17,245 nucleotides of DNA. It comes from Roseburia sp. Lineage in GTDB: Bacteria > Bacillota_A > Clostridia > Lachnospirales > Lachnospiraceae. The notes under the pieces are model-generated. The model did not search any database and was not told where the DNA came from. It saw only the letters and a program-made list of their open reading frames with translations. Positions 6,884-13,988 of this stretch are shown here, in pieces (position 1 is the stretch's first letter; every line of letters begins with the position of its first letter). The DNA lies in assembly GCA_019411365.1 (NCBI GenBank), contig DXQT01000047.1, positions 1-17,245 on the forward strand, given 5' to 3'. The translations under genes were made by a program, and so were the position numbers.

Positions 6884-7771
6884 ATGTCTATTTTTAAAGG
6901 AGCAGGTGTAGCGATCGTCACACCGATGAAAGAAAACGAAGAAGTCAATTACGAAAAGTTACAGGAACTGATCGAATGGCAGATCGACCAGGGAACAGAT
7001 GCGATCATCATTGCAGGAACGACAGGAGAGAGTTCCACACTGACCATGGAAGAGCACAGTAAAGTGATCAAAGCAGCAGTAGAATTTGCAAAACACCGTG
7101 TACCGGTTGTGGCTGGTTCCGGTTCGAACTGCACAAGAGAAGCTATTTATCTGACACAGGAAGCAGAGGAAGCAGGAGCGGACGGAATCCTTGCAGTGAC
7201 ACCTTATTATAATAAATGTACACAGGGCGGTCTGGTACGTTATTATTCTGAAATTGCAGAGTGTACAAAGTTACCGATCATCATGTATAATGTACCTGGA
7301 AGAACCGGATGCAATATTCTTCCGGAGACAGCAGCAAAGATTTTTAAGGAAGTTGAAAATGTAGTAGCAATCAAAGAGGCGACAGGAAGTGTTGCACAGG
7401 CATCACAGTTAATGTATCTGACCGATGGTAGGATCGACCTTTATTCCGGCGAGGATGGAATCGTAGTTCCGCTTATGGCGATCGGCGCAATCGGAGTGAT
7501 CTCTGTATGGTCAAATGTTGCACCTGCCAAAGTACATGGCATGTGCCAGAGTTTCTTCAACGGAGACTTACAGACCGCAATGAAGATACAGAGAGAGGCA
7601 CAGCCGCTTGTCAGTGCATTATTCTCAGAGGTCAACCCGATTCCGGTGAAGAAAGCTTTAAACCTCATGGGAAGAGAAGTTGGAACACTTCGTTCTCCTT
7701 TGACGGAGATGACCGATGCAAATGCAGCTGTTTTGGCAGATGCAATGAAAGCATATGGCATTTTAGATTAA
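6884..7771 (+). CDS. dapA: 4-hydroxy-tetrahydrodipicolinate synthase (DapA)
   Basis: The product condenses pyruvate with aspartate-semialdehyde, the first committed step toward diaminopimelate (peptidoglycan) and lysine. The 295-residue length is typical. The active-site residues are visible: Thr46-Thr47 in GTTGESSTL, Tyr135 in MYNVPGRTG with Arg140, and the Schiff-base Lys164 in VAIKEATGS. The start at ATG 6884 follows a GGAGGAG ribosome site. It is controlled by the upstream lysine riboswitch and followed by dapB after 94 bases that contain a hairpin terminator, so the two genes probably share a transcript with some attenuation between them. Confidence 0.97.
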   Translation: MSIFKGAGVAIVTPMKENEEVNYEKLQELIEWQIDQGTDAIIIAGTTGESSTLTMEEHSKVIKAAVEFAKHRVPVVAGSGSNCTREAIYLTQEAEEAGADGILAVTPYYNKCTQGGLVRYYSEIAECTKLPIIMYNVPGRTGCNILPETAAKIFKEVENVVAIKEATGSVAQASQLMYLTDGRIDLYSGEDGIVVPLMAIGAIGVISVWSNVAPAKVHGMCQSFFNGDLQTAMKIQREAQPLVSALFSEVNPIPVKKALNLMGREVGTLRSPLTEMTDANAAVLADAMKAYGILD

Positions 7772-7775
7772 AAGG

Positions 7776-7810
7776 AAGAGACTGTCGTATCCGGGTGCGG
7801 CAGTCTTTTT
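7776..7810 (+). terminator. Intrinsic terminator between dapA and dapB
   Basis: AGACTGTCG (7779-7787) and CGGCAGTCT (7798-7806) pair over 9 bp with one G-U around a 10-base loop and run into TTTTT. It begins just after the dapA stop and probably reduces, rather than abolishes, read-through into dapB, for which no strong separate promoter is evident. Confidence 0.8.
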
Positions 7811-7865
7811 GGATTTATTGATAAATTATATCCAAAGATAAAATTCGAAAGGTGGATTTTTAAGT

Positions 7866-8627
7866 ATGACAAAAGTAATTATGCATGGATGCAATGGAAA
7901 AATGGGACAGACGATCACGGCGATGTGCAAGGATGATCCGGAAATTGAGATCGTGGCAGGCATAGATCTGTATGACGGGATCAAAAATGATTATCCGGTA
8001 TTTCCGAATATCTCCGTCTGCGACGTGAAGGCAGATGCAGTGATTGATTTCTCAAATGCAAAGGCAGTGGATGATCTGCTCATCTACTGTGAGGAAAAAC
8101 AGGTGCCGGTTGTATTGTGCACGACCGGTTTGTCCGAGGAACAACTCGCAAAAGTAAAACAGGTCAGCGGACATGTGGCAGTTTTAAAATCAGCCAATAT
8201 GTCACTCGGCATCAATATGCTGATGGAACTTTTGAAAAAGGCGGCTTTAACGCTCGCACCGGCAGGTTTCGATATGGAGATTGTGGAGAAACACCACAAT
8301 CAGAAATTGGATGCACCGAGCGGAACGGCTCTCGCTCTGGCAGACTCCATGAATGAGGCTTTGAATGAGAAATATGCCTATGTTTATGACAGAAGCCGGG
8401 AGAGAAAGAAGAGAGAAAAATATGAGATCGGAATTTCCGCAGTGCGCGGTGGAAATATCGTGGGAGAGCATGAAGTGATCTTTGCAGGACAGGACGAAGT
8501 GATCGAATTTAAGCACACGGCATATTCCAAGGCAGTTTTTGCCAAGGGAGCGGTGCAGGCGGCAAAATTTCTTGCAGGAAAGCCGGCAGGATTTTATGAT
8601 ATGAGCGATGTCATTCAGGCGCAATGA
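7866..8627 (+). CDS. dapB: 4-hydroxy-tetrahydrodipicolinate reductase (DapB)
   Basis: The product reduces the DapA product with NAD(P)H, the second step of the diaminopimelate/lysine branch. The 253 residues include the nucleotide-binding GCNGKMG (8-14) near the N-terminus, CTTGLS (85-90), and the diagnostic signature EKHHNQKLDAPSGTA (141-155), which carries the catalytic His and substrate-binding Lys, then RGGNIVGEHEV (195-204). ATG at 7866 is preceded by AAAGGTGG. fbp follows after 48 bases, so the two are likely co-transcribed. Confidence 0.97.
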   Translation: MTKVIMHGCNGKMGQTITAMCKDDPEIEIVAGIDLYDGIKNDYPVFPNISVCDVKADAVIDFSNAKAVDDLLIYCEEKQVPVVLCTTGLSEEQLAKVKQVSGHVAVLKSANMSLGINMLMELLKKAALTLAPAGFDMEIVEKHHNQKLDAPSGTALALADSMNEALNEKYAYVYDRSRERKKREKYEIGISAVRGGNIVGEHEVIFAGQDEVIEFKHTAYSKAVFAKGAVQAAKFLAGKPAGFYDMSDVIQAQ

Positions 8628-8675
8628 TGAATGAAGTATAAATCAGTACACAGAATAAAAACAGGATGGTGACGG

Positions 8676-10631
8676 ATGGAACAGACCGATTTACGTTATT
8701 TAAAAAGTCTTGCAAAGCAGTATCCGACCGTGGCGGCGGCCGCCACAGAGATTATCAATTTACAGGCGATCTTAAGCCTGCCGAAGGGAACGGAACATTT
8801 TATCACGGATATCCACGGAGAATATGATCAGTTTCAACATGTATTAAAGAACGGTTCCGGGGCGATCAAGAGAAAGATTGAGGATGAGTTCGGGAATGCC
8901 ATCAGTCAGGCAGAAAAGAAATCGATTGCCACACTGATCTATTACCCGGAACAGAAGATGGAGCAGGTGATAAAGACCGAGGAGAACATGGAGGACTGGT
9001 ACAAGGTCACATTGTACCGCCTGATCAGGATCTGCAAAGGAGCGTCTTCTAAGTACACCCGTTCCAAGGTGCGCAAGGCGCTTCCGAAAGATTTTGCCTA
9101 TGTGATTGAGGAACTTCTGACCGGAAGACCGGATGTATCCGATCAGGAGGCATATTATAATGAAATCATCCATTCAGTGATCCGGACAGGAAGGGCAGCA
9201 GAACTTGTGGTGGCATTCTGTAACCTTATCCGCAGACTTGTAGTGGATCATCTGCATGTTGTCGGCGATATTTTTGACAGAGGACCGTATCCAAACCTTA
9301 TTATGGATACGTTAATGTCACATCATTCCGTGGATATCCAGTGGGGAAACCATGATATCTCGTGGATGGGGGCAGCAGCGGGCAATCAGGCGCTGATCTG
9401 CAACGTGATCCGCATCTCCGCAAAATACGGCAATCTGAATCTGCTGGAGGATGGATATGGGATCAATCTGGTGCCGCTTGCGAGACTGGCAATGAACCGT
9501 TATGACAAAGATCCATGCAGCTGTTTTAAGCTGGATTACCGGGAAGAGGAATATGATGTCCGGGATGCAATGCTCGATGAGAAAATGCACAAGGCGATCG
9601 CCATCATGCAGTTTAAGCTGGAAGGACAGATGATCGTAGGACACCCGGAATTTGGAATGGAGAACCGTTTGCTGCTCGATAAGATAGACCCCGCAGCCGG
9701 TACAGTCCTGATCGAAGGGAAGAAATATCCGCTCCGGGATCTGAATTTTCCAACCATTGACTGGGAACATCCGTATGAACTTTCGGTGGATGAGGCAGAT
9801 GTGATGGAACGTCTGACTGCCGCATTTTTAAATTGTGAGAAATTACAGAGACAGGTGCGTTTTCTTTTTACCAAGGGAAGCCTGTATCATGTATACAATG
9901 GAAATCTTCTGTATCACGGCTGTGTGCCGCTGAATGAGGATGGCTCTTTTACCAAAGTCAATATTTACGGCACGGAATATGCCGGAAAAGCGTTGTACGA
10001 TGTGTTAGAAAGCTACGCCAGAAAAGGTTATTACGCCATTGACCCGGAAGAGAAGAAAAAGGGATCAGACATTCTCTGGTTTATCTGGGAAAATAAAAAT
10101 TCACCGGTGTTTGGCAAAGATAAGATGACAACGTTCGAGCGGTATTTTGTGGCAGAGAAAGCGACACATGTGGAACCGAAAAATCCGTATTACCGGCTGC
10201 TGGAAAAAGAAGAGGTCGTAAATGCGATCCTCGCAGAGTTCGGACTGTCCGGTCAGGAGGCGCATATTGTCAATGGACATATCCCGATCGAGGCAAAAAA
10301 AGGAGAGTCCCCGGTGAAGTGCGGGGGAAAGCTTCTCATCATAGATGGCGGCTTTTCCAAGGCTTATCAGCCAAAGACCGGAATTGCCGGGTACACATTG
10401 ATCTACAATTCATATGGACTTGTGCTGGCGGCGCATGAGCCTTTTGAATCCGTGGAAAAAGCAGTTTCGGATGGGAATGATATTGTATCACATACGATTC
10501 TGGTGCAGCATGTTGTGAGACGGAAAACGGTTGCAGATACAGATAATGGAAAAGTGATGCGGGAAAATATCCGTGATCTTGAAAATTTACTTCAGGCATA
10601 TCGTGAAGGAACGATTGTAGAAAATCCTTAA
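8676..10631 (+). CDS. fbp: Class III fructose-1,6-bisphosphatase
   Basis: The product hydrolyses fructose-1,6-bisphosphate to fructose-6-phosphate in gluconeogenesis. At 651 residues it has the length of the Firmicutes class III enzyme, unrelated in sequence to class I or GlpX types. Metallophosphatase motifs are present: DIHGEYD (45-51), GDIFDRG (197-203) and GNHD (224-227), with later metal/phosphate segments including NGHIP and IDGGFSKAY. The ribosome site before ATG is weak (AGGATGG). It sits 48 bases after dapB with no terminator between, suggesting read-through from the dap promoter; why lysine synthesis and gluconeogenesis would be linked is unclear. The end of the gene contains the -35 box of the next gene's predicted promoter. 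Confidence 0.96.
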   Translation: MEQTDLRYLKSLAKQYPTVAAAATEIINLQAILSLPKGTEHFITDIHGEYDQFQHVLKNGSGAIKRKIEDEFGNAISQAEKKSIATLIYYPEQKMEQVIKTEENMEDWYKVTLYRLIRICKGASSKYTRSKVRKALPKDFAYVIEELLTGRPDVSDQEAYYNEIIHSVIRTGRAAELVVAFCNLIRRLVVDHLHVVGDIFDRGPYPNLIMDTLMSHHSVDIQWGNHDISWMGAAAGNQALICNVIRISAKYGNLNLLEDGYGINLVPLARLAMNRYDKDPCSCFKLDYREEEYDVRDAMLDEKMHKAIAIMQFKLEGQMIVGHPEFGMENRLLLDKIDPAAGTVLIEGKKYPLRDLNFPTIDWEHPYELSVDEADVMERLTAAFLNCEKLQRQVRFLFTKGSLYHVYNGNLLYHGCVPLNEDGSFTKVNIYGTEYAGKALYDVLESYARKGYYAIDPEEKKKGSDILWFIWENKNSPVFGKDKMTTFERYFVAEKATHVEPKNPYYRLLEKEEVVNAILAEFGLSGQEAHIVNGHIPIEAKKGESPVKCGGKLLIIDGGFSKAYQPKTGIAGYTLIYNSYGLVLAAHEPFESVEKAVSDGNDIVSHTILVQHVVRRKTVADTDNGKVMRENIRDLENLLQAYREGTIVENP

Positions 10632-10643
10632 AAGTGTTATACT
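10615..10643 (+). promoter_or_regulatory. Predicted promoter of the VanW-domain gene
   Basis: TTGTAG (10615-10620, inside the fbp 3' end), 17 bases, then TATACT (10638-10643) with TGT directly upstream, making an extended -10. The start would be near 10650, about 68 nt before the gene. Confidence 0.55.
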
Positions 10644-10717
10644 ACATTTATCTTACCATAATTTACCAGAGTAACGTATGGTCTGGAATAATATGATACC
10701 AAAGAAGGGAGTTTCTT

Positions 10718-11566
10718 ATGAAAAAGAAAGTAACACAGATTATATCTATTGCATTGTGCATGGTGTTATTGTTTGGAAGCACTGTCACGGCAAATGCAGC
10801 AAAGACATCATCCAATACAAGTGCATATCAGGCAGTATTTGATGCAGAATATTATTATAATTCCAACCCGGATCTTCAGGCGGCGTTTGGATATGATGCA
10901 CAGAAGTTATTCAATCATTTTGTATCTTCCGGCATTTATGAGGGAAGATCAGGCTGCGCTAATTTCAATGTTGCAATTTACAGAGCCAATTACCCGGATC
11001 TTCAGGCAGCATTCGGCAATGACCTTGCATCCTACTGTGCCCATTATGCGGCAAACGGTGCAGCAGAGGGAAGAAATGCAACGACACTGATCTCGGCTGG
11101 AGAGGGAGCACAGGCAGCGATTGTCCGTGGTTCCTGCACAACAAAGTTTGATCCGAGAGCTTCCAGAGCAACCAACATTGCAGTGGCAGCTTCCAGAATC
11201 AACGGTGTAGTCATTCAGCCAGGGGAAGAGTTTTCCTTTAACAGAACGATCTTACCAAGAACGGCAGCAAACGGTTATGTGGAAGCGCCAATTTATGTGA
11301 GTGGTAAACATTCCACAGGAACAGGCGGAGGTATCTGTCAGGTATCTTCTACCATGTATTCTGCAATGTTAAACGGAGGAATCCCGGCGACTGAGCGTCA
11401 CCCACATTCTCTCCCGGTTCCATATCTTCCAGAAGGCAGAGATGCGACAATTGCAGGTAATTATTACGACTTAAGATTTGTGAATATTTATAATACGCCA
11501 TTGCAGATTTCAGCAGTAGCAGATTTAAGAACCGGTACAGTCAGTGTGACATTGATCCAGCAGTAA
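10718..11566 (+). CDS. Secreted VanW-domain protein with two NPDLQAAFG-type repeats
   Basis: The 282-residue product starts with a signal peptide (MKKK, hydrophobic core, likely cleavage around residue 27-28 after ANA). Two copies of a roughly 38-residue repeat follow (about 41-78 and 83-120), each with a PDLQAAFG core and ending in EGR. The C-terminal half (about 137-265) matches the VanW domain: PGEEFSFN, the Gly/Cys/Gln segment TGGGICQVSSTMY, then ERHPHS. VanW was first seen in some vancomycin-resistance clusters, but this domain is common in Firmicutes envelope proteins and its biochemical role is unsettled, so resistance should not be inferred. The ribosome site AAGGGAG precedes ATG. It is probably monocistronic, with a terminator at 11590. 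Confidence 0.85.
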   Translation: MKKKVTQIISIALCMVLLFGSTVTANAAKTSSNTSAYQAVFDAEYYYNSNPDLQAAFGYDAQKLFNHFVSSGIYEGRSGCANFNVAIYRANYPDLQAAFGNDLASYCAHYAANGAAEGRNATTLISAGEGAQAAIVRGSCTTKFDPRASRATNIAVAASRINGVVIQPGEEFSFNRTILPRTAANGYVEAPIYVSGKHSTGTGGGICQVSSTMYSAMLNGGIPATERHPHSLPVPYLPEGRDATIAGNYYDLRFVNIYNTPLQISAVADLRTGTVSVTLIQQ

Positions 11567-11589
11567 TTTTTAAGAAAAATAAGAACAGT

Positions 11590-11630
11590 AAAATACGAAA
11601 CTTAAGTTTATTAGGTTTCGTATTTTGTTT
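11590..11630 (+). terminator. Intrinsic terminator after the VanW-domain gene
   Basis: A perfect 12-bp stem, AAAATACGAAAC (11590-11601) / GTTTCGTATTTT (11615-11626), around a 13-base loop, followed by GTTTT. The stem is A/T-rich but long. Confidence 0.8.
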
Positions 11631-11651
11631 TCACGGAAAAGGGGGATTACG

Positions 11652-13334
11652 ATGAACGGAAAAAAAGTTATGTTAACAATCCAGGGGGAGAAAAAAGAGT
11701 ATCCGGCAGGAACAAGTTTTTTGCGCATTGCGCAGGATTACAGCGATGCGTATCAGGATGATATTGTTCTGGTATTGTACAATAGGAGACTGCGGGAATT
11801 AAATAAGTGTGCAGATGGAGACGGAACCGTAGAATTTCTCACAACCGCAGACAAGACAGGGAAAAAGGCGTACCGCAGAAGCGTGACATTTTTAATGCAG
11901 AAGGCAGTCTATAATCTCTGGGGAAAAGGGAATATATCGGTGCGTGTAAAATATTCCATCGGACAGGGAAATTACTGTGAACTTGTGAAGTGGGAGAATG
12001 ATACAGAGGAAGTTGTGAAAGTATCTGGGACAGAAATCAATAAATTAAAGAATGAGATGTATCAGATGGTAGTTTCCGATATTGAGATCCACAAGGAGAG
12101 TATCAATACAGATGACGCCGTGACACTGTTTCATGACCTTGGAATGACAGACAAGGAAAAACTGTTCCGTTACCGGAGAAGTTCCAGAGTCAATATTTAT
12201 GAACTCGATCATTACATGGATTATTTTTACGGATTTATGGTGCCATCGACCGGATATCTGCGCTATTATGATGTGATCCCTTATGCGGATGGATTTATGC
12301 TTCAGTTCCCGGATAAAAATACGAGAGAGGTCGCACCGTTTGTTCCGGCAGAAAAACTGTTCCACACGTTAAAGACATCCAGAGACTGGGGAAAAATGCT
12401 TGAGATCGATACGATCGGAGCCTTAAATGATGCGATCGCAGCCGGAAAAACACAGCAGATGATACTGACGCAGGAAGCCCTGTTTGAGGAGCGTATCGGA
12501 AGGCTTGCCGAGGAGATTATTTCAGCAAAAGACCGGAAATTCATTATGATCGCAGGACCATCCTCCTCAGGAAAAACGACTTTTTCACACAGACTGTCCA
12601 TTCAGCTGGCTGCAAAAGGACTGAATCCGCATCCATTTCCACTGGATGATTATTATAAGAACCGTGACATCTGTCCAAGGGATGAGAACGGCGAACTGGA
12701 TCTTGAATGTCTGGATGCGCTGGATGTGGAATTATTCAACCATGACATGAATGAACTGCTGGCAGGAAAAACAGTCAATCTTCCTATTTTTAACTTCAAG
12801 ACGGGAAAAAGGGAATACAAAGATAAGCTTATGACACTGGGAAAGGATGATGTGTTAGTCATCGAGGGAATCCATGGTCTGAATGACAAGTTGTCCTATT
12901 CCCTGCCGATTGAGAGCAAGTTTAAGATTTATATCAGTGCGCTGACGCAGTTGAATATTGATGAACATAACTGTCTGCCGACGACTGACGGAAGACTGAT
13001 CCGGCGGATTGTCCGCGATGCACGGACACGCGGGACCTCTGCAAAAGAAACCATCGCCATGTGGGATTCCGTGCGCAGAGGAGAAGAAAAATACATTTTT
13101 CCATTTCAGGAAGGTGCGGATGTGATGTTTAACTCAGCGCTCATCTACGAGCTGGCGGTTCTTAAAATGTATGCGGAACCATTGCTTTTTGCTATTGACA
13201 AAGACTGCCCGGAATATTTAGAGGCAAAGCGTCTGCTGAAATTCCTGGACTATTTCCTTCCAATGCCAAGCGATGGAATCAACCAGAATTCCATTCTGCG
13301 TGAATTTATCGGCGGAAGCTGTTTTAATGTATAA
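11652..13334 (+). CDS. TGS-domain nucleoside (uridine) kinase family protein
   Basis: The 560-residue product joins a threonyl-tRNA-synthetase-like N-terminal part to a phosphoribulokinase/uridine-kinase P-loop domain. Residues about 1-65 form a TGS-like domain. Residues about 130-230 resemble the region after TGS in ThrRS. The kinase domain starts near 295 with Walker A GPSSSGKTT (302-310), then PLDDYY (330-335), IEGIHGLN and RRIVRDARTRG. The family is widespread in Clostridia and is annotated as nucleoside kinase; the likely reaction is phosphorylation of uridine or cytidine, but the role of the ThrRS-like part is unknown. ATG 11652 is chosen because GGGGG precedes it; a TTG at 11625 would overlap the preceding terminator. 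The gene is followed by rnpB. Confidence 0.85.
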   Translation: MNGKKVMLTIQGEKKEYPAGTSFLRIAQDYSDAYQDDIVLVLYNRRLRELNKCADGDGTVEFLTTADKTGKKAYRRSVTFLMQKAVYNLWGKGNISVRVKYSIGQGNYCELVKWENDTEEVVKVSGTEINKLKNEMYQMVVSDIEIHKESINTDDAVTLFHDLGMTDKEKLFRYRRSSRVNIYELDHYMDYFYGFMVPSTGYLRYYDVIPYADGFMLQFPDKNTREVAPFVPAEKLFHTLKTSRDWGKMLEIDTIGALNDAIAAGKTQQMILTQEALFEERIGRLAEEIISAKDRKFIMIAGPSSSGKTTFSHRLSIQLAAKGLNPHPFPLDDYYKNRDICPRDENGELDLECLDALDVELFNHDMNELLAGKTVNLPIFNFKTGKREYKDKLMTLGKDDVLVIEGIHGLNDKLSYSLPIESKFKIYISALTQLNIDEHNCLPTTDGRLIRRIVRDARTRGTSAKETIAMWDSVRRGEEKYIFPFQEGADVMFNSALIYELAVLKMYAEPLLFAIDKDCPEYLEAKRLLKFLDYFLPMPSDGINQNSILREFIGGSCFNV

Positions 13335-13353
13335 AAGCAGTGGAAATTTTGGC

Positions 13354-13387
13354 GAAAAAAATTTTCTTGCGAAAAAAATTTTCTTGC
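13354..13387 (+). repeat. Two-copy 17-bp tandem repeat upstream of rnpB
   Basis: The 17-base unit GAAAAAAATTTTCTTGC occurs twice back to back (13354-13370 and 13371-13387), and GAAAA of a third begins at 13388. Each copy junction makes TTGCGA, and the second (13384-13389) sits 17 bases before a -10-like TATATT. Confidence 0.85.
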
Positions 13388-13412
13388 GAAAATTGAAGGA
13401 ATAGTGTATATT
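13384..13412 (+). promoter_or_regulatory. Predicted rnpB promoter
   Basis: TTGCGA (13384-13389), 17 bases, then TATATT (13407-13412). The start would be near 13419, some 33 bases before the mature RNase P RNA, so the hairpin at 13419-13439 would lie in the transcribed leader. Confidence 0.5.
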
Positions 13413-13418
13413 AAGGGG

Positions 13419-13445
13419 CGTCGCAAAGTTTTTGCGGCGTTCTTT
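13419..13445 (+). terminator. GC-rich hairpin with short T-rich tail, upstream of rnpB
   Basis: CGTCGCAAA (13419-13427) and TTTGCGGCG (13431-13439) pair over 9 bp with one G-U around a 3-base loop, then TTCTTT. It looks like an intrinsic terminator for the nucleoside-kinase transcript. It lies just downstream of a predicted rnpB promoter, however, so it may instead be a 5' stem of the pre-RNase P RNA. Confidence 0.5.
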
Positions 13446-13451
13446 CAGTTT

Positions 13452-13833
13452 TAAAATAAGTAGGACAAATGATCGCGGCTGCAAGTGTCGAAAGACCGCA
13501 GGTGAGGAAAGTCCGGGCTTCACAGGGCAGAATGCCGGATAACGTCCGGTGGAGGCGACTCCAAGGAAAGTGCAACAGAAATATACCGCCGATTCTGGCT
13601 TGACCAGAATCTGGTAAGGGTGGAAGGGCAGTGTAAGAGACTACCGCCTTTCTGGTAACAGGAGGGGCATATGTAAACCCCATTCGAAGCAAGACCGAAC
13701 AAAAGCGTTGACGTGGCCCGCCAGCTTTAGGTAGGTCGCTTGAAATGGCTGGCAACAGTCATTCTAGAAAGATGATCATTCGTGTCTGCATTTGCAGACG
13801 GACATAACCCGGCTTATCGTCCTGCTTATTTTA
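13452..13833 (+). ncRNA. rnpB: RNase P RNA (catalytic subunit), bacterial type A-like
   Basis: The conserved RNase P RNA core segments appear in order: GAGGAAAGTCCGGGC near 13502, ACAGAAATATACCGCC near 13576, GTAAACCCC, GAAGCAAGACCGAA, AGGTAGGTCGCTTGA and ATAACCCGGCTTATCG near 13804. The ends form helix P1: 15 bases at 13452-13466 pair with 13819-13833 with one G-U, which sets the boundaries. The layout of the later segments fits the ancestral type A rather than the Bacillus type B form. With the RnpA protein it removes 5' leaders from pre-tRNAs. A strong terminator follows at once. Confidence 0.96.
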
Positions 13834-13840
13834 GATAGAG

Positions 13841-13868
13841 AAGATGTCAGCTGACATCTTTTTTTTTA
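13841..13868 (+). terminator. rnpB terminator
   Basis: The arms AAGATGTCAG (13841-13850) and CTGACATCTT (13851-13860) form a perfect palindrome that folds with a small loop, followed by a long T-run to about 13867. Confidence 0.92.
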
Positions 13869-13908
13869 TGCCGGATTGTTGTATGATGGTGTAAGTGTAG
13901 AAATTATC

Positions 13909-13936
13909 ATTGCGCCTGCAAAAAGTGCACCGCAAT
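13909..13936 (+). other. Hairpin in the leader of the PilT-like gene
   Basis: ATTGCG (13909-13914) pairs with CGCAAT (13931-13936), and inside it TGCA (13917-13920) pairs with TGCA (13926-13929). There is no T-run after it. It covers the alternative upstream ATG (13935), a further reason to prefer the start at 13989. Confidence 0.4.
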
Positions 13937-13988
13937 GTGTATACAAAAAATCGTGGCAATCATATACAGAAGAAAGTTGAGGACGATC

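Noticed and set aside
9318..9874. Long minus-strand frames (112 and 150 codons) inside fbp
   Set aside because: They are antisense shadows of a conserved gene, without ribosome sites or family resemblance.
10651..10705. Complementary segments ACCATA/TATGGT and CCAGA/TCTGG after fbp
   Set aside because: The pairings are short and mutually exclusive, with no T-run, so neither a terminator nor a riboswitch is supported.
10718..11566. VanW domain as evidence for vancomycin resistance
   Set aside because: No vanH/A/X or vanR/S genes are nearby, and VanW domains are common in ordinary Firmicutes envelope proteins.
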